The notes under the pieces are model-generated. The model was given only the letters and a program-made list of their open reading frames with translations. It was not told the origin of the DNA and did no database searches. The translations under genes were made by a program, and so were the position numbers. DNA of 64,000 nt, taken from the NCBI RefSeq assembly GCF_044755465.1, contig NZ_JBIVRB010000007.1, forward strand, positions 186,001 through 250,000, in the 5' to 3' direction. Shown one piece after another: positions 1 to 7,286 of the stretch (position 1 is the stretch's first letter; every line of letters starts with the position of its first letter). The DNA comes from Peterkaempfera sp044755465 (lineage in GTDB: Bacteria > Actinomycetota > Actinomycetes > Streptomycetales > Streptomycetaceae).

Positions 1-1938
1 GTCGCCGGTGTCGGGGTGGCGGTCGCGGTCCCACAGCTCGGGGGTGACGGCGTGGTCGGTGGCAGCAGGGTCCGAGGCGGGCTCGGCGTCGCGGGCGGGC
101 TCGGATTCGGGCTCCGGTTCGGTCAGCAGTGTCCGGTAGAGCGGACATCGGGCGTCGAGTTCCTCGTGGGTGCCCAGGTCGACCAGGCGGCCGCGGTCCA
201 GTACGGCTATGCGGTCGGCGAGTTGGAGGGTGGAGCGGCGGTGTGCGATCAGCAGCGTGGTGCGGCCGTGCGTCACGCTGCGCAGTGCGTGGTGGATCTC
301 GGCCTCGACCTGGGCGTCGACGGCGGAGGTGGCGTCGTCCAGCAGCAGGATGCGCGGGTTGGCGAGGATGGCGCGGGCCAGTGCGATGCGCTGGCGCTGG
401 CCGCCGGAGAGGGTGAGGCCCTGCTCGCCGACGACGGTGTCGTAGCCGTCGGGGAGTGCGGCGATGAAGCCGTCGGCCTGGGCGGCGCGGGCCGCCGCCG
501 CTATCTCGGCGTCGGTGGCGTCGGGGTTGCCGTACCCGATGTTGGTGCGGACGGAGTCGGAGAACAGGAAGCTGTCCTCGGGGACGATGCCGATCGCGGC
601 ACGCAGCGAGTCCAGGGTGAGGTCGCGGACGTCGTGGCCGTGCACCCGTACGGTGCCGGCGGTGGCGTCGTAGAAGCGGGGCACCAGCAGGCCGACGGTG
701 GACTTGCCGGAGCCGGAGGCGCCGACCAGGGCGACGGTCTCGCCGGGGGCGAGGTGGAGGGTGAAGTCGCGCAGTACGGGTTCGGCGGCGGGGCGGTCCG
801 GGTCGGCCGGGTCGGCGTGGGCGTCCGCGTAGCCGAAGGTGACGTGGTCGAAGGCGAGGGCGGGGGTGCCGGGGGCGGGCTGCTCGGCGGGGTCGAGCGG
901 GGCGGCGTCCGGGCGCTCGCTGATCACCGGGCGCTCGTCGATCAGCTGGAGGACGCGCTCCACTCCGGCCCTGGCCTGCTGCCCGACGGTGAGGATCATG
1001 GTGAGCATCCGCACCGGGCCGGTCATCTGGGCGATGTAGGTGGAGAAGGCGACGAAGGTGCCGAGGGTGACCTGCCCGCGGACCGCCAGCCAGCCGCCGA
1101 GGGCGAGGACCGCCACCTGGCCGAGGGCGGGGATGGCCTGCATGGCGGGGGTGTAGTGGCTGTTGAGGCGGACGGCCCGCAGCCGGGTGGCGAACAGCCG
1201 CCGGGAGACGCGCTCCAGCCGGTCGAGCTCCTGCTCCTCCTGGCCGAAGCCCTTGACCACGCGGACGCCGGTGACGGCGCCGTCCACCACGCCGGCGACG
1301 GCGGCGGCCTGCTGCTGGGCGGCCCAGGTGGCGGGGAAGAGCCGTCTGCGGCTGAGCTGGGCGAACCAGCCGAGGGCGGGGCCCATCACCAGGGCGACCA
1401 CGGTGAGCAGCGGGGAGAGCCAGAGCATCACGGCGACGGACATGCCGAAGAGCAGGAAGTTGCCCGTCATCATGGGCAGCATCGACAGCAGCCCGTTGAT
1501 CAGCTGGAGGTCCGAGGTGGCGCGGCCGACGACCTGGCCGGTGTCGAGGCGGTCCTGCCGGGCGCCGTCGAGCCGGGTGAGTGAGCGGAAGAGGTCGGCG
1601 CGCAGGTCGTGCTGGACGTCCAGCGCCAGCTGTCCGCCGTAGTAGCGGCGGACGTAGGTGAGGCCGAAGACGGCTGCGGCGGCCAGGATGAGGAGCACCG
1701 CCCAGGGGGCGAGGGACCGGGTGTGGTCGCTGACCACGTCGTCGATGATCAGCCGGGTGATCAGCGGGACGACGGCGGTGACGGCCATGCCGGCGAGTGA
1801 GGCGCCGAAGGAGAGCAGGACGTTGCGCCGGTAGGGGCGGCAGTAGCCGATCAGGCGGCGGAGCCAGCCCGCTTGGCGGCTCGCCCGGTCGGCGTCCCGG
1901 GTGGATGGTTCTCCAACAGAGTCATGTACCTCAGACAT
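1..1938 (-). CDS. ABC exporter half-transporter (TMD-NBD), 3' end outside the window
   Basis: Type I ABC exporter subunit with a fused membrane domain and ATPase. It begins at the ATG at 1936-1938 (MSEVHDSVGEP) and runs off the left edge after about 645 codons, already in a charged tail behind the ATPase domain, so little is missing. The Walker A motif GASGSGKST has its lysine near residue 412. The signature is LSGGQRQRIALAR and Walker B is ILLLDDATSAVD. The residue after the Walker B aspartate is Asp (about residue 535) where the catalytic Glu is normal. In this family that marks a degenerate ATP site, typical of one half of a heterodimeric drug or lipid exporter. A partner may therefore lie just beyond the left edge. 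The substrate cannot be told. Confidence 0.9.
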   Translation of the reverse strand, partial: MSEVHDSVGEPSTRDADRASRQAGWLRRLIGYCRPYRRNVLLSFGASLAGMAVTAVVPLITRLIIDDVVSDHTRSLAPWAVLLILAAAAVFGLTYVRRYYGGQLALDVQHDLRADLFRSLTRLDGARQDRLDTGQVVGRATSDLQLINGLLSMLPMMTGNFLLFGMSVAVMLWLSPLLTVVALVMGPALGWFAQLSRRRLFPATWAAQQQAAAVAGVVDGAVTGVRVVKGFGQEEQELDRLERVSRRLFATRLRAVRLNSHYTPAMQAIPALGQVAVLALGGWLAVRGQVTLGTFVAFSTYIAQMTGPVRMLTMILTVGQQARAGVERVLQLIDERPVISERPDAAPLDPAEQPAPGTPALAFDHVTFGYADAHADPADPDRPAAEPVLRDFTLHLAPGETVALVGASGSGKSTVGLLVPRFYDATAGTVRVHGHDVRDLTLDSLRAAIGIVPEDSFLFSDSVRTNIGYGNPDATDAEIAAAARAAQADGFIAALPDGYDTVVGEQGLTLSGGQRQRIALARAILANPRILLLDDATSAVDAQVEAEIHHALRSVTHGRTTLLIAHRRSTLQLADRIAVLDRGRLVDLGTHEELDARCPLYRTLLTEPEPESEPARDAEPASDPAATDHAVTPELWDRDRHPDTGD

Positions 1939-2007
1939 ATTTAGAGATACTAATCATCTGTATGCGTTCGCGTCCACCGGCTTTCCCCGGCCCGGCTCCC
2001 GGCGCCG

Positions 2008-2448
2008 TCATGCCCGCTCCGCGGTGTAGCCGTAGACCCGGTCCACGTGCAGCCGCACCACCAGCCGCCGGTCGGCCACCATGGCGGCACGGTACTCCTC
2101 CCAGTCCGGGTGCTCCCCCGCGATCAGCCGGTACACCTCGACCAGCTCGTCCGCCACGGCGTCATGCGGGTCGGCGGCGACCGGGGTCAGCTCGGCGGTG
2201 CCCTCGGCGACGGCGTAACCGCCGAAGTCGGGCGTGGTGACGTACAGCCCGGCCCGGGGGTCGCGGCGCAGGTTGGCGGTCTTGGCCCGGCCTTCCACGG
2301 TGGAGATCCGGGCGGTGCGGGTCGCGGGGTCGTACACGCAGCTGACGTTGGACAGCTGCGGGCGGCCGTCCCGCTTCAGGGTCACCAGGGCGGCCAGCCG
2401 GGCGGCGCCCAGCAGGGCGGCCAGGGCGGGGGGCACATGCTCGGCCAT
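2008..2448 (-). CDS. PPOX-class F420/FMN-binding oxidoreductase
   Basis: Small (146 aa) split-barrel flavin/deazaflavin-binding protein of the pyridoxamine-5'-phosphate-oxidase superfamily. The order ALVTLKRDGRPQLSNV, RISTVEGRAKTANLRRDPRAGLYV and a late HPDWEEYRAAM segment is typical of actinobacterial F420-dependent PPOX enzymes. I chose the ATG at 2448 (MAEHVPPAL) because a GGAGG lies about 8 bases upstream. An in-frame GTG at 2457 overlaps that Shine-Dalgarno sequence and is less likely. The gene is monocistronic and divergent from the next gene. The substrate is unknown; members reduce quinones, biliverdin or unsaturated compounds. Confidence 0.85.
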   Translation of the reverse strand: MAEHVPPALAALLGAARLAALVTLKRDGRPQLSNVSCVYDPATRTARISTVEGRAKTANLRRDPRAGLYVTTPDFGGYAVAEGTAELTPVAADPHDAVADELVEVYRLIAGEHPDWEEYRAAMVADRRLVVRLHVDRVYGYTAERA

Positions 2449-2693
2449 CTTCGGCACCTCCGGGGGTCATGGCTGCGGTCCGATTACAGGATCTCCCGCC
2501 GAACGGGCCGGGCGCACCCGCCCGTGGCCGGGCGACGGGTGCGGCGCGGGTCCTACGACCCGGGTCGGAGTGCGCCGGGCGGCGCGGCGGGGCGGGCCGG
2601 GCGGCCGATGCGCCGGGCGGGCCGGGAGCGATGGGAGGCGCGCGTACGGCAGAGGGGCGCTCGGCGGCTGGTACGCGCCGGGAGAATGGCCGT

Positions 2694-3512
2694 ATGCCTC
2701 AGGACCCCGGTACCGCAGCCGTGACCGCCGCCGCCTCCCCCACCCGCTCCGAGCTGACCGCACACCTCAGGACGGCCCGGATCGCGGGTGACGTCGCGAC
2801 CCCCCGGGAGAACAACCGGAGCCACTACCGGTCACTGGCCGAGGGCGACCGCCACTACTGGCTGGGCCTGGAACTGGGCGACCGCTGGACCGAGGAGAGC
2901 GCGGTGCTGGCCGTGATGGCGGAGCGCTGCGGCGTGGTCCCCGACCCCGCGTACACCGCCGGACCGGACACCATCGACCCCGAGCTGTGCGTGGCCGCCC
3001 TGGACCGGATGGCGGCGCGGCTGCGGGAGGCGGCGCGGCAGCGGGCCCGGGTGCTGTTCGCCACCGGGCACCCGGCGGGGATGTTCACCGTGCACCGGGC
3101 GCTGGCGCAGGCGATGGCGGCGGCGGGCTGCACGGTGCTGCTCAGCGGCGACATACGGCTGCCGGACGGCCGGCAGGAGGTCCGGATGGTGGACCGGGTG
3201 GCGATGCTGCACCTGGGCGGCCATCTGCTGCACACCCATGAGCCGGAGCCGATGCGGGTGCTGCTGGACCGGCTGCGCGACCGGGACGGCGGGCTGCCCG
3301 ACCTGGTCGTCGCCGACCACGGCTGGGCCGGGCACGCGGGGCTGCGCGGCATCCCGACGGTCGGCTTCGCGGACTGCAACGACCCGGCGCTGTTCCTGGC
3401 CGAGGCGGAGGGGACGCTGCTGGTCACCGTGCCGCTGGACGACAACGTCTCCCCGCAGCTGTACGAGCCGCTGACCGCGTACCTGCTGAGCGCGGCGGGG
3501 CTGGACGGCTGA
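2694..3512 (+). CDS. Conserved streptomycete phosphatase-like protein
   Basis: 272 aa, starting at the ATG at 2694 (MPQDPGTAAV), which follows GGGAGA with a 9-base spacer. The reading frame stays open upstream, but codon use there is not protein-like. Conserved-looking blocks are RIAGDVATPRENN, HYWLGLELGDRW, LFATGHPAGM, TGDI/LSGDIRLPDG, ADHGWAG and GFADCNDPAL. Homologues in Streptomyces are, as I remember, annotated simply as phosphatase. The Asp/His-rich motifs fit a metal-dependent or HAD-like hydrolase, but I cannot assign a fold firmly. No signal peptide is visible, so it is probably cytosolic. Confidence 0.7.
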   Translation: MPQDPGTAAVTAAASPTRSELTAHLRTARIAGDVATPRENNRSHYRSLAEGDRHYWLGLELGDRWTEESAVLAVMAERCGVVPDPAYTAGPDTIDPELCVAALDRMAARLREAARQRARVLFATGHPAGMFTVHRALAQAMAAAGCTVLLSGDIRLPDGRQEVRMVDRVAMLHLGGHLLHTHEPEPMRVLLDRLRDRDGGLPDLVVADHGWAGHAGLRGIPTVGFADCNDPALFLAEAEGTLLVTVPLDDNVSPQLYEPLTAYLLSAAGLDG

Positions 3513-3543
3513 GGCGGGCCGCCCGGCCCCGCTCGGGCGGGCG

Positions 3544-4194
3544 TCAGGAGGCCGGCATCAGCACGGTGTCGACCAGGTAGACGGTCGCGTTGGCGGTCTG
3601 CACATTGCCGCAGACCACCTTGGAGCCGCCGTTGACGGTGAAGGCGGCACCGGCGCCGGCGACCTTGAGGCTGCCGCCCTCCAAGGTCGGGTGTGCGCCG
3701 GCCAGCTCGGCGGGGGCGAGCCGGCCGGGTGCCACGTGGTAGGTGAGGATCTTCGTCAGCTTGGCCTTGTCGGCCAGCACCGCCTTCAGGGTGGCCGCGG
3801 GCAGCTTGGCGAAGGCGGCGTTGGTGGGCGCGAAGACGGTGATGTCCTTGGCCGAGTTCAGGGTGTCGGCCAGGCCCGCCCTGGTGACGGCGGCGACCAG
3901 GGTGGAGAGCACCGGGTTGTGGGACGCGGCGGTGGCGACGGGGTCCTGCGCCATGCCGGAGAAGCTGCCGGAGCCGCTGGCGGGCACCGCCGAGCAGGCC
4001 GTGCCGAACGGCCGGGACGCCATCGCCGCCGGGGAGGCCGAGGCGGGCATCGGGTCGGCGGGGGCGGCGGAGGCGGCCGGGGCGGGGTCGACGGACTTGG
4101 CGCTGCTGCCGCCGTCGTCGCTGGTGCAGGCGCTGAGCGAGAGGGCGAGGGCACCGGCGGCGAGCAGGGCGGCGGCGGTGCGGTTGGCGATCAC
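3544..4194 (-). CDS. Fasciclin (FAS1) domain lipoprotein
   Basis: 216 aa exported protein. A GTG start at 4194 (MIANRTAAALL) with GGAG about 9 bases upstream gives a proper lipoprotein signal ending in the lipobox LSAC (LSLSAC-TSDD). A Ser/Ala/Pro-rich linker follows, then one FAS1 domain (roughly residues 85-215) with the motifs DITVFAPTNAAFAKLP and LTYHV and the closing VYLVDTVLMP. FAS1 lipoproteins are cell-surface adhesion-type proteins, the MPT83/MPT70 family in mycobacteria. The gene sits directly downstream of the molybdenum-cofactor oxidoreductase on the same strand, a pairing that recurs in actinobacteria (as in SigK-controlled regions). No SigK or RskA gene is seen here. Confidence 0.88.
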   Translation of the reverse strand: MIANRTAAALLAAGALALSLSACTSDDGGSSAKSVDPAPAASAAPADPMPASASPAAMASRPFGTACSAVPASGSGSFSGMAQDPVATAASHNPVLSTLVAAVTRAGLADTLNSAKDITVFAPTNAAFAKLPAATLKAVLADKAKLTKILTYHVAPGRLAPAELAGAHPTLEGGSLKVAGAGAAFTVNGGSKVVCGNVQTANATVYLVDTVLMPAS

Positions 4195-4351
4195 GGTGGT
4201 GGGCTCCGATGTGCTTGGTTGCGGATGATGTGTGATGGTGTGGTCGGTGGTGTCAGAGGGCTTCTGGGCACGACGGGACTGCGGCACCGGGTGGCGGCGT
4301 GGGTACGTCGGCCATCGGGTGCCCCGGAGTGCGGGGTGGGCAGGGCGCGGG

Positions 4352-5989
4352 CTAGGACACGGTGACCACCGTGCTGTGCCAGCCGGTCGCACCGTCCGGG
4401 AAGGGCGCGGCGCGGGCGGCGGGCTGGAGGGCACCGGTGCCGTCGGTGGCCCGCACCTCGATGCGGTGCGTACCGGGCGGGGCCTGCCAGTCGTACGTCC
4501 ACTGGCGCCACACGTCCTCGCTGACCCGGGCGGCCAAGCGCGCCTCGGCCCAGGCGCCGCCGTCCACCCTGACCTCGACCGCGTCGATGCCCCGGTGGGT
4601 CGCCCAGGCGGTGCCCGCGACGGTCACCGGCCCGGCCGCGATCCGGGCGAAGGGCTTGGGGACCTCGATCCGGGAGGCGGTCTTCACCGGGGCTCGGGCC
4701 GCCCACCGGCGCCGCACCCAGTACGGGTCGTAGGCGTCGAAGGTGGTCAGCTCCAGGTCGACCAGCCACTTGGTGGCCGAGACGTAGCCGAACAGACCGG
4801 GGACCAGCATCCGGCAGGGGAAGCCATGGGCGACCGGCAGCGCCTCGCCGCCCATGGCCACGGCGAGCAGGGCGGCGCGGCCGTCCAGCACCGCGTCCAC
4901 CGGGGTGCCGATGCTCATGCCGTCCACGGAGCGGCTGACCAACTGGTCGGCGCCGCGCCGTACACCGGCCTCGCGCAGCAGCCCGGCCAGCGGGGCGCCG
5001 ATCCAGCGGGCGGTGCCGGCATAGGGGCCGCCGACCTCGTTGGAGACGCAGGAGAGCGTCTGGTCGTGCTCCTCCAGGGTCCGGCCCAGCAGATCGTCGA
5101 AGGTCAGCTCGACCGGGTGGTCGACCATGCCGTGGATGCGCAGCGTCCAGTCGCGCGGGTCGACCTGCGGGAGCACCAGGGCGGTGTCGACCCGGTAGAA
5201 GTCGGCGGCGGGGGTGAGGAACGGGGACAGGCCGGGCACCCGGGGGCGGGCGGCGAGGGGTACGGCGGGGGCGCGCCGGGCGGGGGCGGGGATGCGGACG
5301 GCGGCCCGCGCCGCGCCGGTGTCGTAGCGGCGGGCGCTGAGGGCGCGGCCGCCGAGGCCGGTACCGGCGGCCAGCAGCGCGGTGCCGCCGGCGGTGCGGA
5401 CGAAGCTGCGCCGACCGGGGGTGTGCTGGTGCGGGGTGTGCGGGTGCGGGGTGTGCGGGTCAGGGATGTGCGGGTCGGCTGCGGTGGGGTGGGGGACGCG
5501 CAGGGTACGGACCAGCAGCAGCAAGGCGGCGGCGCCGACGAGGGCGGCGGCCAGGGAGGGGACGGTGTCGGCCGCGACCGCCGTCGGGCGGGCGGCCGCC
5601 GCCCAGGCGCCCACCGCGCCGAACCCGGCGAACAGCAGCGGACCGGTCCTCGGGTGGCGCAGCGCGGCGAACCCGGCCGCAAGGGCGATCAGGGTGAGGA
5701 CCGAGTAGATGCCGCCGAGCAGCACCAGCTTGTCGTGGGTGCCGAACGTCCGGACCGCGTACTCCTTGAGCGGGGTCGGGGTGAGGTCGATGGCCTGGGA
5801 GCCGACCGCGATCACCGGCGAGGACCGGGGGCCGGTGAAGGCGGCGACGGCCTCGCCCGCGCCGAGGGCGGCGGCGGCCGACAGCAGGCCGACGAGAGCG
5901 CCGGAGCCCGCACGGGCAGCGCGGCGCCGGATCGCCGGGCGGCTGCTGGGCGGTGCCTGGTGCTCACGGATCGCGGTCATGGCCTGCAT
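4352..5989 (-). CDS. Polytopic membrane molybdopterin (sulfite-oxidase-fold) oxidoreductase with internal Tat motif
   Basis: 545 aa. The N-terminal region has four hydrophobic segments (about residues 31-51, 87-109, 117-135, 143-161). A His-Thr-Pro-rich linker (173-190) is followed by a twin-arginine motif GRRSFVR (193-194) and a fifth hydrophobic helix. The C-terminal half is the catalytic module: TLSCVSNEVGG carries the presumed Mo-ligand cysteine (C314), with WIGAPLAGLL, FPCRMLVPGLFGY and a Mo-co dimerisation-type beta domain at the end. This matches the streptomycete Sco3746-type protein reported to be inserted by Sec and then Tat. The catalytic part should face outside the membrane. The first ATG is used; MTAIREH four codons on is equally possible because no clear ribosome-binding site is seen. 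The fasciclin lipoprotein follows 157 bases downstream. Confidence 0.88.
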   Translation of the reverse strand: MQAMTAIREHQAPPSSRPAIRRRAARAGSGALVGLLSAAAALGAGEAVAAFTGPRSSPVIAVGSQAIDLTPTPLKEYAVRTFGTHDKLVLLGGIYSVLTLIALAAGFAALRHPRTGPLLFAGFGAVGAWAAAARPTAVAADTVPSLAAALVGAAALLLLVRTLRVPHPTAADPHIPDPHTPHPHTPHQHTPGRRSFVRTAGGTALLAAGTGLGGRALSARRYDTGAARAAVRIPAPARRAPAVPLAARPRVPGLSPFLTPAADFYRVDTALVLPQVDPRDWTLRIHGMVDHPVELTFDDLLGRTLEEHDQTLSCVSNEVGGPYAGTARWIGAPLAGLLREAGVRRGADQLVSRSVDGMSIGTPVDAVLDGRAALLAVAMGGEALPVAHGFPCRMLVPGLFGYVSATKWLVDLELTTFDAYDPYWVRRRWAARAPVKTASRIEVPKPFARIAAGPVTVAGTAWATHRGIDAVEVRVDGGAWAEARLAARVSEDVWRQWTYDWQAPPGTHRIEVRATDGTGALQPAARAAPFPDGATGWHSTVVTVS

Positions 5990-6107
5990 TCGGAGCCATG
6001 GGCGTCACGGTTGGGCCCTGGTTCGGAAGTCATCCATCCGAGTGGCCTGGGCGGCGCGGTGGCGCGGCGTCGGCATTCTTGTCGGGCGTGCGTGGTACAG
6101 CGCTTGA

Positions 6108-6407
6108 ATGCGACTGGTACCGGTGCTGGACCGCGTCGACCCCGAGCGGCCGAGCCGCCTTTGGTCGGCGGCGCTCGGCTGTGCGGCGGGTGCGCCGGAG
6201 CCGCCGGGTCCGAGCCTGCCGGACCCTTCGGAGCGGTGGCCGGAGCCGCTGCTTCAGCGAGTGCCGGCGTTGCACCTGGTGAGGCTGGGCGCCCGGGTGG
6301 TGCGTGAGCCGTGCCTCGAAGCCGGGCGGTGGGCGCAGGTGCTCCCCGGACCGCAGGGCAATCAGCAGTGCATGGCGGCGGCCGGTGGTCGTGGCCCGGC
6401 CCGCTGA
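6108..6407 (+). CDS. Hypothetical small protein (uncertain)
   Basis: 99 codons from ATG (MRLVPVLDRVDPERP) to TGA. Third positions are almost all G or C and second positions are more balanced, which is the pattern of real genes here, and no better frame covers the segment. No ribosome-binding site, signal peptide, membrane segment or known motif is visible. Composition is rich in Pro, Leu, Arg and Glu, with a basic C-terminus. It could also be a decayed fragment in the 430-base gap between two divergent genes. No function is proposed. Confidence 0.35.
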   Translation: MRLVPVLDRVDPERPSRLWSAALGCAAGAPEPPGPSLPDPSERWPEPLLQRVPALHLVRLGARVVREPCLEAGRWAQVLPGPQGNQQCMAAAGGRGPAR

Positions 6408-6417
6408 GCGGCGCCCG

Positions 6418-7152
6418 CTACCGGGCGTCGGCGGCGGGCGCTTCGGCGGGGTGCCCGTCGGGCCGGGCATCCGCTGCGGCCGGGCCGCCCGTTCTGGTGT
6501 GGCTGTCTCCGGGGTGGCTGTCTTCGGGGTAGTTGTCCGGGGCGGCGGCGGCTTGGAAGGCGCCCAGGGCGAGGCGGTGCAGCAGTGCCGCCATGGCGGG
6601 GCGGTCGAGGGACGGCTGGACGCCGCGCTGGCCCGCGCTGTGCGGGGTGGAGTTGAGCAGTCCGAAGACGGCGTGCACGGCGGCGCGGGCGCCGGGCTCG
6701 GCGGCGAGGGCCGAGGGCGCGGGGAAGGCACGGCGGACGACGTCCACCCAGAGTTCGACATAGCCGCGCTGGAGGCGGCGGACGCGGTGGCGGTCCTCGT
6801 CCCTGAGGTGCAGCAACTCCCGGTCGTGCAGGGTGATCAGGTCCTGGTCGTCCAGCGCGAAGTCGATGTGGCCGAGGATCAGGGCGTCCAGCGCCTCGCC
6901 GGCGGCGGCCGTCTCCTGGACCCGCCGCCGGCCCTCACCGAGCAGGCGCTCGCTGATGCCCACCAGCAGGTCGGCCAGCATGGCGTCCTTGCCGGCGAAG
7001 TGCCGGTAGAGGCCGGGGCCGCTGATGCCGACGGCCCGGCCGATCTCGTCCACGCCCACGCCGAGGAAGCCACGAGCGGCGAACAGCCGGGCGGCCTCGC
7101 GGCGGATCTGGTCGCGGCGCGGCGTCGCGGCGGGGGCATCGGCGTTAGACAT
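6418..7152 (-). CDS. TetR-family regulator, divergent from the acyl-CoA carboxylase operon
   Basis: 244 aa. The N-terminal helix-turn-helix is clear (EAARLFAARGFLGVGVDEIGR ... GPGLYRHFAGKDAM, residues about 15-60). The ligand-binding region is all-helical, followed by a disordered Asp/His/Pro-rich tail (DNYPEDSHPGDSH). The start is the ATG at 7150-7152. It is transcribed divergently from accD with 134 bases between the starts, and that interval holds two GTTAAC boxes that could be its operator. By position it is the likely repressor of the branched-chain acyl-CoA catabolic operon, with an acyl-CoA as plausible ligand; this role is inferred. The next gene on its far side is only a doubtful small frame. 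Confidence 0.88.
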   Translation of the reverse strand: MSNADAPAATPRRDQIRREAARLFAARGFLGVGVDEIGRAVGISGPGLYRHFAGKDAMLADLLVGISERLLGEGRRRVQETAAAGEALDALILGHIDFALDDQDLITLHDRELLHLRDEDRHRVRRLQRGYVELWVDVVRRAFPAPSALAAEPGARAAVHAVFGLLNSTPHSAGQRGVQPSLDRPAMAALLHRLALGAFQAAAAPDNYPEDSHPGDSHTRTGGPAAADARPDGHPAEAPAADAR

Positions 7153-7169
7153 GCCACCGATCCTAGACA

Positions 7170-7215
7170 GTCCGGTTATCGATGGTTAACCTGGGCACCT
7201 GAAGTTAACGCTGAC
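7170..7215. promoter_or_regulatory. Paired GTTAAC boxes between divergent TetR and accD
   Basis: GTTAAC occurs at 7185-7190 and again at 7204-7209, 19 bases apart, in an A/T-rich pocket of the TetR/accD divergent region. A related GGTTATC precedes the first copy and GACTAAC follows the second. The position and near two-turn spacing suit a TetR-type operator controlling both directions. Inference only. Confidence 0.4.
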
Positions 7216-7286
7216 TAACATCGCTGGAGCGGTGGGCCGGATTGCCTTCCGCGCCGCCCGGTTCAGGGGCAAAGGAGCTCTTGGGC

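Noticed and set aside
16..1584. Long plus-strand frame opposite the ABC exporter
   Set aside because: The minus strand carries a complete ABC exporter with Walker and signature motifs; the plus frame is Gly/Ala/Val filler produced by high GC.
4232..6307. A 691-codon plus-strand frame
   Set aside because: Antisense to the molybdenum oxidoreductase; low-complexity Gly/Ala/Arg composition.
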